A stretch of 64,000 nucleotides of DNA from Oleidesulfovibrio sp047973035 (lineage in GTDB: Bacteria > Desulfobacterota > Desulfovibrionia > Desulfovibrionales > Desulfovibrionaceae), in contig NZ_JBKEBF010000020.1 of assembly GCF_047973035.1 (NCBI RefSeq), positions 62,001 through 126,000 on the forward strand. Direction: 5' to 3'. Both the position numbers and the translations under genes were made by a program. This document shows, piece by piece, positions 43,441 through 52,037 of the stretch; within the stretch, counting starts at the first letter, position 1; every line of letters begins with the position of its first letter. Below the pieces are notes generated by a model. It had not been told where the DNA came from. It did not search any database and saw nothing but the letters and a program-made list of their open reading frames with translations.

Positions 43441-43467
43441 ACTTCGGCACTTGCCGGGTCACATTCA
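43441..43467 (-). promoter_or_regulatory. Weak sigma-28-like promoter of flagellin copy 2
   Basis: GCCGAAGT (43441-43448) lies 11 bases from TGAATGTG (43460-43467). The -10 half is good and the -35 half is poor, weaker than the copy 1 promoter. Confidence 0.35.
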
Positions 43468-43671
43468 AACAACCGGAAAGCAGACACCAAAGCAGGCAAT
43501 ACCGTCAGGCGTCATTGTTTTGACACCGGACAAATACAGCTTTGCCGCCACATAGCAGGCAAAACACGCCGCCCCATACGTACACAGCGTTCTGCATGCA
43601 CGATATATGCCACAGAACAGCCTATTATTATCGCTTCACATCATAGAAAGACAGAACAATCCAAAAACGTG

Positions 43672-43700
43672 TTGGCTCGACATACCATTTGTTTTACAAT
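43672..43700 (+). promoter_or_regulatory. Sigma-70 promoter of panB
   Basis: TTGGCT (43672-43677), 17-base spacer, TACAAT (43695-43700), about 32 bases before the panB start. Confidence 0.6.
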
Positions 43701-43732
43701 GTAAACTCTTACAAACTTTGAAGGGAGACCCG

Positions 43733-44602
43733 ATGAGCACTCATACGCAGCTAAAAGTACTGACAGCTACGGACATCCGTGGATCAAAAAAACAAAGACG
43801 CCTCACCATGCTTACGGCGTACGACTATCCGACTGCCTCCATCGCTGATGCGGCAGAAATGGACATGTTATTGGTGGGAGACTCTCTGGCAATGGTAGTA
43901 CTGGGGCACGACGATACTCTTTCTGTCACTATGGATGAAATGATCCACCACTGTCGGGCAGTTGCACGCGGGACACAACGGGCGCTTGTTGTAGGTGACA
44001 TGCCTTTTATGAGTTATGAGACAGGTGTGGAAGACGCCATGCGTAATGCAGCGCGCATGTTCCGCGAAGGTGGCGTAAGAGCTGTAAAGCTTGAAGGTGG
44101 CTTAAGTGTAACACCGCAAATCAAGGCTCTTACGCAGGCGGGCATACCTGTTGTGGGACATATAGGTCTTACGCCGCAACGGGTGGCTGCGCTTGGAGGG
44201 TTCAAAGTGCAGGGGCGTTCTGCTGAAGCAGCACGGTTACTGTTGGAAGATGCAAAAGCACTGGAAGAAGCAGGCTGCTTTGCGCTGGTTTTGGAGGCCA
44301 TCCCCGCCCCTGTAGCCAGACACATTACAGAGTCCATCTCCATCCCCACTATAGGTATAGGAGCCGGTGCCGACTGCGACGGACAAGTTCTCGTATTTCA
44401 CGATCTTTTGGGGTTATACGACAAGTTCACTCCCCGCTTCGTCAAGCGCTACGCGGAACTACGGCAAGAGGCAGTAAAGGCTATCGGACAATACCGAGAC
44501 GAAGTGATTCAGGGGACCTTTCCGCAAAAAGAACATAGTTTTACTATGCCGCAGGAGGAGCTGGAAATGTGGGAAAAAAGCATTAAAGATCGTAATGATT
44601 GA
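43733..44602 (+). CDS. panB: Ketopantoate hydroxymethyltransferase
   Basis: A 289-aa TIM-barrel enzyme that makes ketopantoate from ketoisovalerate and methylene-tetrahydrofolate, the first step to pantothenate and CoA. Signatures: MLTAYDYPTASIADAAEMDMLLVGDSLAMVVLG region (near 26-58), VKLEGG, GHIGLTPQRV, EAIPAPVARHITES and IGIGAGADCDGQVLV. The ATG at 43733 follows GGGAG; the longer frame starts inside the promoter. Its 3' end overlaps that of the next, oppositely oriented gene by 20 bases. Confidence 0.95.
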   Translation: MSTHTQLKVLTATDIRGSKKQRRLTMLTAYDYPTASIADAAEMDMLLVGDSLAMVVLGHDDTLSVTMDEMIHHCRAVARGTQRALVVGDMPFMSYETGVEDAMRNAARMFREGGVRAVKLEGGLSVTPQIKALTQAGIPVVGHIGLTPQRVAALGGFKVQGRSAEAARLLLEDAKALEEAGCFALVLEAIPAPVARHITESISIPTIGIGAGADCDGQVLVFHDLLGLYDKFTPRFVKRYAELRQEAVKAIGQYRDEVIQGTFPQKEHSFTMPQEELEMWEKSIKDRND

Positions 44603-45194
44603 TTACAAATCCGCCCTTTGCAGGCATATCAGCCCCTTCCAGAAAAATGCAGGACTGCGGCAGAACCCATACGAAACGCTCTTCGGTGACATTTTCCCTA
44701 AAACTTGTAACCTGATGGCGCATCAAAGAGTGCAGAGCTGTCGGCTCACGGCTTGAATCGTACAGAAACATACTGTCACCCAGTAATCTTTCGGCCACCG
44801 TCCAATGCCGGATGACAGCTGCATCCTGCTGAGGAGTAAACCGCATGAACCGCAAAAGAACCGCCCTTCTGGATACGCCAGTCAGCCAACGGGCAACTGC
44901 GTCCCACAAAGCATCTTCAGAAGCAGGAGCTTTTTTAAATGGCAGATATGCCCGCACAGGAAACAGCTCGGCGCAGTAATGCGAAAGCATCTCATGCACT
45001 ACATGCTCGTAGTCCATAGAGCCAGTAACAACCCCTGAAAAAAAATCATAATCTTTTGAATAACGTAGTAATGTCTCGTGCAGGATTCTTCTGCACTGAA
45101 AAGAGCTTAAATTATGCAGGGAACGCAACGCGTTGATAACGGCGTAGAGCGCACAAAAATTATCCAGCGAGCCTTGAGAAAAAGGAGTTTTCAT
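44583..45194 (-). CDS. Probable papain-like cysteine peptidase-fold protein
   Basis: A 203-aa protein not matched to a named family. It opens with a pattern typical of papain-fold enzymes: Q7, then C14 in QGSLDNFCALYAVINALR, at the start of a helix. H130 lies in RHWTV and D146 in LYDSS, each on a predicted strand, giving a candidate Cys-His-Asp triad with oxyanion Gln. There is no signal peptide, so it would act in the cytoplasm. The ATG at 45192-45194 is chosen because the family-like pattern starts 6 codons later. It lies between panB and panC on the opposite strand and overlaps panB at the 3' end. Activity is an inference. Confidence 0.6.
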   Translation of the reverse strand: MKTPFSQGSLDNFCALYAVINALRSLHNLSSFQCRRILHETLLRYSKDYDFFSGVVTGSMDYEHVVHEMLSHYCAELFPVRAYLPFKKAPASEDALWDAVARWLTGVSRRAVLLRFMRFTPQQDAAVIRHWTVAERLLGDSMFLYDSSREPTALHSLMRHQVTSFRENVTEERFVWVLPQSCIFLEGADMPAKGGFVINHYDL

Positions 45195-45334
45195 ACAATC
45201 TACCCTGTTAGACGTCCTGATGATAGCAATAGCAGCTATACTCGCGCCGGTATATAACCTATTTGCTCTTTTCTCTTTACAACAAGGGCCACACAGATTA
45301 CAAACAAACAACAACTATATGCGGATACATTGAT

Positions 45335-46180
45335 ATGCAGATAATCACATCCAAGGATGAACTCCAACGGCTCTGCCTTGACTGGCGTTGCAGCGGCGTA
45401 AAAACTGCGCTGGTTCCCACTATGGGCTACTACCACACCGGTCATGAAAGCCTGATGGATTATGCACGGCAACGTGCTGACAAAGTTATCGTCAGTCTGT
45501 TTGTCAACCCGACACAATTTGGCCCGCATGAGGACCTTGCAGCCTATCCCCGCGATCTGGCAGGTGATGCGGAAGTCGCTTCCCGCATGGGTGTTGACGT
45601 ATTGTTTACGCCGCAGGCGGAAGAAATGTTTCCGCAAGGGCACGGCACCTGGGTTGAAGTGCCGGAGCTAGCAAAAGGACTTTGCGGCATCAGCAGGCCT
45701 ACCCATTTTCGGGGGGTATGCACGGTTGTGATGAAACTTTTGACGCTCACCCTGCCCCGACTGGCAGTCTTTGGCGAAAAAGACTGGCAGCAACTGGCCA
45801 TTTTAAAGCGGATGGCAAAAGACATGTGCCTTCCGGTGAGCATAGAAGGCAGCCCGATTATCCGTGAAAAAGACGGGCTGGCCATGAGTTCACGCAATAT
45901 TTATCTGACTCCCGAAGAACGCAAACAGGCTCCGGCACTGCAACTGGGGCTACAACATGCCCGCGATCTGGTTGCACAAGGTGAACGGGATGTAGAAAAG
46001 CTTCGTGCCGCTATACGAGGCTACTGGCAACAGCATCTGCCTACGGGCAGCGTGGACTACCTTGAGATAGTCCATCCCGAAACACTGGCACCGCTGGAAT
46101 CTGTAGGTAGAGACGCCCTGTGCGCAGCTGCAGTAAAGGTGGGAAGAGCCCGGCTTATTGACAATCTGAAACTGGTGTAA
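45335..46180 (+). CDS. panC: Pantothenate synthetase
   Basis: A 281-aa enzyme that condenses pantoate and beta-alanine using ATP. Family motifs: PTMGYYHTGHESLM (with the HxGH of the HIGH class), VSLFVNPTQFGPHEDL, RGVCTVVMKLL, FGEKDWQQL, and KDGLAMSSRNIYL (KMSKS-like). The usual PTMGALHEGH reads PTMGYYHTGH, a modest change. The ATG at 45335 is supported by alignment of MQIITSKDELQ; the upstream frame is leader. It is followed by DUF502 and metK in one direction. The aspartate decarboxylase gene panD is not in the window. Confidence 0.94.
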   Translation: MQIITSKDELQRLCLDWRCSGVKTALVPTMGYYHTGHESLMDYARQRADKVIVSLFVNPTQFGPHEDLAAYPRDLAGDAEVASRMGVDVLFTPQAEEMFPQGHGTWVEVPELAKGLCGISRPTHFRGVCTVVMKLLTLTLPRLAVFGEKDWQQLAILKRMAKDMCLPVSIEGSPIIREKDGLAMSSRNIYLTPEERKQAPALQLGLQHARDLVAQGERDVEKLRAAIRGYWQQHLPTGSVDYLEIVHPETLAPLESVGRDALCAAAVKVGRARLIDNLKLV

Positions 46181-46211
46181 GCCTTCAATCAGAAGCAGAT
46201 CAGGATTGAGC

Positions 46212-46916
46212 ATGCCCGCATCTGAACCGACAGGCGGCTTCTGGGCCGCCATACGCCGCTTCATCAAGGCAAACCTGTTTGCAGGCATACTTGTTCTTAC
46301 GCCTATTGTAGCAACATTTCTGATGCTACGCGTTGCTGTAAGATGGGTTGATAAACTGTTATTGCTTCTTCCTGCGCAGTATCGGCCCGAAGAGTACCTG
46401 CCTGTGGCTGTTCCGGGGCTGGGTTTTATACTGCTGATTGCAGTGCTGCTGATTACCGGCCTTCTGGCCCGCAACTTTCTGGGCCGCAGGCTTGTGGCGC
46501 TGGGCGATGCTATCATGGCCCGTATTCCGCTGGTCAGCTCGCTGTACTCCGGTATCAAACAGCTTGTTGAAACAATTTTTACCTCATCCCGCGATTTTCA
46601 GCGTGTTGTGCTTATCGAATATCCGCGGAAGGGGTTATATACAATGGCTTTTGTCACAGGTGTCGCAGTAGGCGAAATCCAGCAAAAGACAGCAACTAAA
46701 GTATTAAACGTTTTCGTACCCACAACACCGAACCCGACATCCGGCTTTTACCTGATGGTTCCTGAAGCCGATGTCACACCTCTGGAGATGAACGTTGAAG
46801 ATGCCTTCAAGCTGCTCATTTCAGGCGGTATTCTGAGTTCTGAAAACGACAAGTCGAAAAAACGCAAAAAAGTACAGCCGACACGGCAGGAAAAAACTCA
46901 GGAGGAACAAGCATGA
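46212..46916 (+). CDS. DUF502 membrane protein
   Basis: A 234-aa protein of the DUF502 family, function unknown. It has two membrane segments (about 22-45 and 66-90). A soluble region follows with the conserved ARIPLVSSLYSGIKQLVET and VLNVFVPTTPNPTSGFYLMV, the family signatures. The lysine-rich tail (KSKKRKKVQ) is cytoplasmic. The ATG at 46212 is preferred; a TTG two codons earlier is possible. Its stop overlaps the metK start by four bases (ATGA), so the two are translationally coupled. Conserved neighbour identity in other genomes would help assign it. Confidence 0.85.
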   Translation: MPASEPTGGFWAAIRRFIKANLFAGILVLTPIVATFLMLRVAVRWVDKLLLLLPAQYRPEEYLPVAVPGLGFILLIAVLLITGLLARNFLGRRLVALGDAIMARIPLVSSLYSGIKQLVETIFTSSRDFQRVVLIEYPRKGLYTMAFVTGVAVGEIQQKTATKVLNVFVPTTPNPTSGFYLMVPEADVTPLEMNVEDAFKLLISGGILSSENDKSKKRKKVQPTRQEKTQEEQA

Positions 46917-48088
46917 TTCCCTTCAAGGGCAAATATCACTTCACTTCAGAATCGGTAACCGAAGGACACCCCGACAAAGTTGCCGACCAGATTTCCGACG
47001 CTGTCCTTGACGTGCTGTTGGAGCAGGACCCTGATTCCCGCGTTGCCTGTGAGACTATGGTCACAACCGGCATGGCAGTTATTGCCGGCGAAATCACCAC
47101 CCGCGGCTACGCAGACCTGCCCCATGTAGTACGTGAAACCATTAAGGAAATCGGCTACAGCAATTCCTCTATGGGCTTTGACTGGCAGACCTGCGCAGTT
47201 ATTTCCTCCATCGACAAGCAGTCGCTTGATATCGCTCAGGGTGTTGACCGTGAAGATCCTGAAAATCAGGGCGCCGGCGACCAGGGCATGATGTTCGGTT
47301 TTGCCTGCGATGAAACTGCCACTTTTATGCCTGCTCCTATCTACTGGGCTCACCAGCTTTCGCAGCAGCTGACTGCAGTGCGTAAAGACGGCACCGTAGA
47401 CTTCCTGCGCCCCGACGGCAAAACACAGGTGTCTTTTGAATACGTAGACGGCAAGCCTGTACGTATCAACAACGTGGTTGTTTCCACCCAGCATGCAGAG
47501 TGGGCCAGCCAGACTGACATCATCGACGCAGTGAAAGCCCATGTCATCCGCCCTGTGCTGGAACCCACGGGCTTCTTTGACGAAAAAGACTGCGAAGTGT
47601 TCATCAACACTACCGGTCGCTTTGTTGTAGGCGGCCCCATGGGTGACTGCGGCCTGACCGGTCGTAAGATTATTCAGGACACCTACGGCGGTATGGGCCA
47701 CCACGGCGGCGGCGCCTTCTCCGGAAAGGACCCTTCAAAGGTTGACCGTTCCGGCGCATACATGGGCCGCTACATTGCCAAAAACGTAGTTGCAGCCGGC
47801 CTCGCACCCAAGTGCGAAGTACAGATTGCTTACTGCATCGGCGTTGCAGAGCCCGTTTCAGTTCTGTGCACCTCTCTCGGTTCCAGTGACATTTCTGACG
47901 AAGTGCTCACCAAAGCCGTGCGCGAAGTGTTCGACCTGCGCCCCTACCACATCACCAAGCGCCTCGACCTTCGTCGTCCCATTTACAAAAAGTCAGCATG
48001 CTACGGTCACTTCGGTCGCGAACTTCCCGAATTTTCGTGGGAACGCACCGATGCCGCAGCAGACCTGCGGGCAGCCGCAAAGGTTTAA
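46913..48088 (+). CDS. metK: S-adenosylmethionine synthetase
   Basis: A 391-aa enzyme that makes the universal methyl donor SAM from methionine and ATP. It shows GHPDKVADQISDAVLD (about 18-33), GAGDQGMMFGFA, and the phosphate loop GGGAFSGKDPSKVDRSGAY, with length typical of bacterial MetK. AGGAGG lies 5' of the ATG, inside the end of the DUF502 gene. SAM serves the methyltransferases elsewhere in the window. A strong terminator follows. Confidence 0.96.
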   Translation: MIPFKGKYHFTSESVTEGHPDKVADQISDAVLDVLLEQDPDSRVACETMVTTGMAVIAGEITTRGYADLPHVVRETIKEIGYSNSSMGFDWQTCAVISSIDKQSLDIAQGVDREDPENQGAGDQGMMFGFACDETATFMPAPIYWAHQLSQQLTAVRKDGTVDFLRPDGKTQVSFEYVDGKPVRINNVVVSTQHAEWASQTDIIDAVKAHVIRPVLEPTGFFDEKDCEVFINTTGRFVVGGPMGDCGLTGRKIIQDTYGGMGHHGGGAFSGKDPSKVDRSGAYMGRYIAKNVVAAGLAPKCEVQIAYCIGVAEPVSVLCTSLGSSDISDEVLTKAVREVFDLRPYHITKRLDLRRPIYKKSACYGHFGRELPEFSWERTDAAADLRAAAKV

Positions 48089-48108
48089 CAGCCTTACAAT
48101 GCAATATG

Positions 48109-48140
48109 AAAAGGCCGGAGCATTTGCTCCGGCCTTTTTT
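48109..48140 (+). terminator. Intrinsic terminator after metK
   Basis: An 11-bp GGCCGGAG stem (48113-48122 pairing with 48125-48134, tight loop) preceded by As and followed by six Ts. Confidence 0.92.
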
Positions 48141-48172
48141 AGTATCAGGCAAATAAACTGACTTTTCTTTGG

Positions 48173-48502
48173 TTATACAGGCGTGATGACAGTTCTGTCC
48201 GCGGCCAGCTTTCCTACCCTGTACAGGTAAACAAAATAGGCCAGACCGAATGTCAGTACAGCAAGAATGAACCATAAAATAACATGGCCCAGCTGGCTGC
48301 CAAGTTCCAGTTCGCATTTCAGCCTGCCTACTCTCCTTCCGGCAGAAACAACGTAGGTACGGCTGATCACAAATCTGGCAAGCGCGTAAGGGTAAACAAA
48401 GGCCCCGATTCCGAGGGTCAGTATAGAGATAATAATCCAGAGCACTGCATGGCCTATGCATTCAGCCATTGTCAGGTCACAATCAAAACGTCCGCTCAGC
48501 AT
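48173..48502 (-). CDS. Small membrane protein with internal repeat (DUF6693-like)
   Basis: A 109-aa protein with two similar halves. Each has a G-H-x3-LW start, a hydrophobic helix and a VYxY...R-T end (GHAVLWIIISILTLG near 17-31, GHVILWFILAVLTFG near 72-86). The pattern resembles, from memory, the DUF6693 family, also two-helix repeats of unknown role. Both ends are likely in the cytoplasm. The start ATG is at 48500-48502. It sits downstream of the metK terminator, converging on it. Confidence 0.7.
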   Translation of the reverse strand: MLSGRFDCDLTMAECIGHAVLWIIISILTLGIGAFVYPYALARFVISRTYVVSAGRRVGRLKCELELGSQLGHVILWFILAVLTFGLAYFVYLYRVGKLAADRTVITPV

Positions 48503-48575
48503 TTGAACTCCTTTAGCCTATATATAACAATGAATTGATGCATTGTCCGCACGGGTGCAGACGGTCATGTCCGCA

Positions 48576-49232
48576 TCAGGGCAGTACTTTCGCCCGCTCA
48601 TTATCATATGTTTTCCAAAAACGATAGAGTTCCTCAACATTGGGGGATGTCAAAAGCGGCATTGCGGCCGTCAGCATATCTGTTGGCCAATTCCACCATT
48701 GTAATTCCAGCAGCATGGCAATAGTAGCAGGCTCAAAGCGCATCTTAACTTGCTTTGCAGGCAAACCTGCAACAACTGCATAGTCAGGCACGTCGGACCG
48801 AACAACTGCTCTGGCAGCAATAACAGCACCATGTCCTATCCGCACTCCCGGCATAATCATGGCTTCAGCACCTATCCACACATCATTACCGACCACGGTA
48901 TCCCCCAGAGGTAGATAGCCGTCCGCGGCACCGGCATTACGCCCTTCAGTCGTACAATAAAAAGGAAATGTACTTATCCAATCTGTGCGGTGGCCCTGAT
49001 TGCCAGCCATGATAAAGCTTGCACCGGTACCGATAGAACAGAAGCTGCCTATGTACAGCTTATCCACATCATCGGAATCCGGCAGAAGGTAGCGGACACA
49101 GTCGTCAAAAGAGTGTCCATGGTAATAACCGGAATAAAAACTGTTGCGCCCCACTCTAATATTTGGATTAGTAACCTGTTCACTAAGGGAAACCCCTTTG
49201 AAAGGGGTCGTAAAAATACTGTCGTGTCTCAC
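48576..49232 (-). CDS. CatB-like xenobiotic acetyltransferase
   Basis: A 218-aa left-handed beta-helix acetyltransferase. It matches type B chloramphenicol acetyltransferases well: NPNIRVGRNSFYSGYYHGH (about 22-40), FDDCVRYLLPDSDDVDKL, IGSFCSIGTGASFIMAGNQGHR with the catalytic histidine, and GNDVWIGAEAMIMPGVRIGHG. The C-terminus ends in LQWWNWP, as in CatB. Such proteins transfer acetyl from acetyl-CoA to hydroxyls of small molecules, including chloramphenicol in known members. The start is a GTG at 49230-49232 with a weak AGAGAG site, so it is uncertain. No transposon or integron signal is near. Confidence 0.88.
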   Translation of the reverse strand: MRHDSIFTTPFKGVSLSEQVTNPNIRVGRNSFYSGYYHGHSFDDCVRYLLPDSDDVDKLYIGSFCSIGTGASFIMAGNQGHRTDWISTFPFYCTTEGRNAGAADGYLPLGDTVVGNDVWIGAEAMIMPGVRIGHGAVIAARAVVRSDVPDYAVVAGLPAKQVKMRFEPATIAMLLELQWWNWPTDMLTAAMPLLTSPNVEELYRFWKTYDNERAKVLP

Positions 49233-49264
49233 ACTCTCTGCACCATATACGTTTTCAACAAAAA

Positions 49265-50224
49265 TCAGATACCGAAATACGTTGTAATCAAATTGCGAGC
49301 GCGTTTAGTCAATGAAGGCAAGTCTGGCTTTGAAACCTGATCATCCGCCCCCACAGCCTCACCTTTATGTCTCAGCGCATCTGTAATCAAAGATGAAAAC
49401 AACATTACCGGCAGCTGATTAAGCACAGGATCTTCTTTGATTCTGCGTGTCAGGTTATGGCCATCCATCTCCGGCATTTCGATATCCGAAACAACCAGAG
49501 TCACATAATCACTAATGGGCTTGCCCGATTCCTGAGCTTCCCTCTTCCACGCTTCCAACTGATTCCAGGCTGCAAGCCCGCTGCTGGTCGCCGTTACAAT
49601 GAAGCCGGCTTTTTCCAGTGTGGCCCCTATCATATTCCGGATAGAAGAAGAGTCATCCGCAATAAGGGTACGCAGACTGTCTCCGGAAACTTCTTCCCGC
49701 TGGATAGCTTCCGCATGAGACTGCAGGTCGATATGCGGATTCATTGAGGCTACAATACGCTCCATGTCCAGCAGAAAAACAATGCGATCATCAAACCGCA
49801 CAACACCTGTTATTGACTCATTACTGAAGTGCTGCAGGTACTGGTCCGGCGCTTCAATCTGCTTCCAGCTCAGTCTGTGGATGCTGGTAACCGCGGAGAC
49901 GAGAAAAGCCGTAATGGTTCCGCTGAATTCCGAAACGATAACCTTGGCATTCGGAGAATCGATTGACCCTTTCTGCAACCACACAGCAAGGTCAATAAGC
50001 GGCAGAACCTTGTCACGCGAAGAAAATGTGCCCAAAGCTGCGGGGTGATGATTTCCGGGCAATCCGATAACTGCAGGGCGCCTGATGATTTCCAGCACCT
50101 TAGCTACGTTCATGGCGTAATAGCCTTTATACGGAAGCCCGTCTGCGCCTGTCTCTTCTATAATGAATTCGATTATTTCCAGCTCATTAGTACCGGATTC
50201 AAGTAGGATATTGCTTTGTGACAT
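49265..50224 (-). CDS. cheV: Chemotaxis coupling protein CheV
   Basis: A 319-aa adapter with an N-terminal CheW domain (about 15-165) that links receptors to CheA and a C-terminal receiver (about 185-315, acid pair D190-D191, phosphoacceptor D247 in VVSDIEMPEMDG, and a lysine in QVSKPD). Phosphorylation of the receiver is thought to adapt the array. The gene is alone, not in a che operon; the catB-like gene lies 32 bases downstream. It fits the flagellar genes elsewhere in the window. Confidence 0.92.
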   Translation of the reverse strand: MSQSNILLESGTNELEIIEFIIEETGADGLPYKGYYAMNVAKVLEIIRRPAVIGLPGNHHPAALGTFSSRDKVLPLIDLAVWLQKGSIDSPNAKVIVSEFSGTITAFLVSAVTSIHRLSWKQIEAPDQYLQHFSNESITGVVRFDDRIVFLLDMERIVASMNPHIDLQSHAEAIQREEVSGDSLRTLIADDSSSIRNMIGATLEKAGFIVTATSSGLAAWNQLEAWKREAQESGKPISDYVTLVVSDIEMPEMDGHNLTRRIKEDPVLNQLPVMLFSSLITDALRHKGEAVGADDQVSKPDLPSLTKRARNLITTYFGI

Positions 50225-50295
50225 AAGTCACCCCCTATCCATATACTATGCACAGGTAGAGAAAGGGTTACAAGAGTTATAATATTATTCCTTTT

Positions 50296-51135
50296 TTAAC
50301 AGACAAAAGAGCCTCCCGACCGTGCCGCAGCAATAACCTGCGGTGTAGCCGAAAATGGGTTGGCTGCCAGCGAAGGAATAGTAAGACTGCCGCTGATACC
50401 AAACGGCGTGGACACCAAATGTTCATTATACGCCTGATGCATCAATGGTTCCAGAGTCAGCACGTCTTCCACGTTGTAGGCAAGTAGTGTTTCCAGCACT
50501 TTTTCATCAGCAGTCCTGCGAAATAACTTCCACAGCAATACTGCCATATAGCCATCAACGCCTTCCAGCTCGCCACGGTCCATTCCGTAAAAATGTTCAA
50601 TCCGCTTCAGTCCGCCTGATACGCCAAGCGCTCTGAAAACATACCGCAAATCAATATGCCCGATATCGAGCCGCATCTCCAGAGCCTGTTCGATGAACGG
50701 CACGTCAAAACATTTGCCATTAAACGTTACCAAGAGGTCATATGCTCTGATATCGTCCATAAATTCATGAAGATTTCGATCATGCACATACGTTTTAACC
50801 TGTTCGCCATCGTACAGGGCGATAGTCGTAATATGCGCAGCAGGCCATGCAAGGCCTGTGGTTTCGATATCAACATACGCAACACGGGTGCGGAAAGAAT
50901 CAAAAAGGCGCCACTGCTGGTTAGCTGGCAGTTTAGCGCCAAACCACGCAGCATCAGCGGATTGTAACCGGCTCAAAGATTCTTCCGCTCCGCGCCGGAT
51001 TTTATCGGCACTGCGGCCTAAGGCAGAGGCAGGGGCATCAAGAGCCTGTTCCCATGAATGAACACCCGCATCCCAGAGTTTCTGCTCTGAACCTGCCCCG
51101 ATGCCCTGAAGGTGACAAAACGTACTTTTCAGCAT
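50296..51135 (-). CDS. RNase H-fold 3'-5' exonuclease-like protein (YprB type)
   Basis: A 279-aa protein. The N-terminal 60 residues resemble a helix-hairpin-helix (HLQGIGAGSEQKLWDAGVHSW). An RNase H-like DEDD exonuclease domain follows, with DIETTG (about 94-99), TFNGKCFDVPF, and YNVEDVLTLE near 225, supplying the four acidic residues. YprB-type proteins are predicted nucleases without a defined role. Its start lies two bases after the nth stop, so it is probably co-transcribed with the repair glycosylase, hinting at DNA repair. Confidence 0.83.
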   Translation of the reverse strand: MLKSTFCHLQGIGAGSEQKLWDAGVHSWEQALDAPASALGRSADKIRRGAEESLSRLQSADAAWFGAKLPANQQWRLFDSFRTRVAYVDIETTGLAWPAAHITTIALYDGEQVKTYVHDRNLHEFMDDIRAYDLLVTFNGKCFDVPFIEQALEMRLDIGHIDLRYVFRALGVSGGLKRIEHFYGMDRGELEGVDGYMAVLLWKLFRRTADEKVLETLLAYNVEDVLTLEPLMHQAYNEHLVSTPFGISGSLTIPSLAANPFSATPQVIAAARSGGSFVC

Positions 51136-51137
51136 TA

Positions 51138-51827
51138 TTATTCTTTCCCTGCCGCTTTCTTTTTTTTCTTGTTACCGGAATCAGCTTTCGTATCGTTCAC
51201 ACCGTTCTGCGGGCAAAAATCCAGCATCTCGCACTCGTAACACAACGGCTTGCGGGCATCACATACATGCCTTCCGAACCAAACCATACGATGATTCACA
51301 TCACCCCACTCTTCACGCGGGAAAAGCGGCATCAGATCTTTTTCCACAATCACAGGATTATCTGACTTGGTGAATCCCATCCTGAAGGCGATGCGCTTAA
51401 CATGGGTATCCACGGCCAGCCCTTCGTTAATGCCGTAACCGCCCCACAACACAATATTTGCTGTCTTACGGGCCAGCCCCGGCAGTGCCACCAACTCTGC
51501 CATGGTGCGGGGCACTTCTCCGCCATGCAACGTGGTCACCATCTGTGCTGTCGTAATCAGGTTTTTGGCCTTATTGCGATAGAATCCTGTGGAATGCACC
51601 ACTTCTTCCAGCTCGCCCTGCATAGCTTCCGCCAGCTGCTCAGGACCGGGCCAGCGGCGGAAAAGCTTCGGTGTAACCTTATTCACACGTTCGTCTGTAC
51701 ACTGGGCAGCCAGCACGGTTGCCACCAGAAGCTCCCATGGATTTTTCGCATCAAGGTGCGTTGCGGGAGCGGGGTATCGTTGATTCAGCAGGGCTAAAAA
51801 CGCTGCTGCACGTTCTTTTTTTCTCAT
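51138..51827 (-). CDS. nth: Endonuclease III
   Basis: A 229-aa DNA glycosylase/AP lyase that removes oxidised pyrimidines. It has the helix-hairpin-helix LPGLARKTANIVL with catalytic lysine, then the VDTHVKR aspartate loop, and an iron-sulfur cluster loop as C-x6-C-x2-C-x5-C (CDARKPLCYECEMLDFC). The C-terminus ends in a lysine-rich tail. The start is uncertain: the ATG at 51825-51827 or a GTG three codons earlier. It lies upstream of the YprB-like nuclease, two bases apart. Confidence 0.94.
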   Translation of the reverse strand: MRKKERAAAFLALLNQRYPAPATHLDAKNPWELLVATVLAAQCTDERVNKVTPKLFRRWPGPEQLAEAMQGELEEVVHSTGFYRNKAKNLITTAQMVTTLHGGEVPRTMAELVALPGLARKTANIVLWGGYGINEGLAVDTHVKRIAFRMGFTKSDNPVIVEKDLMPLFPREEWGDVNHRMVWFGRHVCDARKPLCYECEMLDFCPQNGVNDTKADSGNKKKKKAAGKE

Positions 51828-51964
51828 CTTGGTCACTCATTTTATTTTCGCGGATTTCAACCTGAAACAGGAATCTCTGCAAGACAGTCATATGGCATAG
51901 TGATTAGCCGCATGCAATGTAAAGACTGCGTTATGACACATCCGATTCAACCGCTCCGGAATTA

Positions 51965-51993
51965 TTGCCGTTAGTTTCGCTTTACGGTACAAA
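51965..51993 (+). promoter_or_regulatory. Candidate sigma-70 promoter of cutA
   Basis: TTGCCG (51965-51970) and TACAAA (51988-51993) at 17-base spacing, about 45 bases before the cutA start. Confidence 0.45.
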
Positions 51994-52037
51994 AGTTGTC
52001 GCAAAGCAGGCAGCCACTGCAACAGCGAGGTTCCCCC

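Larger units (their letters stand above)
43414..43732. other. Divergent spacer between flagellin copy 2 and panB
   Basis: 319 bases with no gene. It carries the flagellin 2 promoter candidate near its left end and the panB promoter at its right end. Nothing else was recognised between. Confidence 0.5.
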
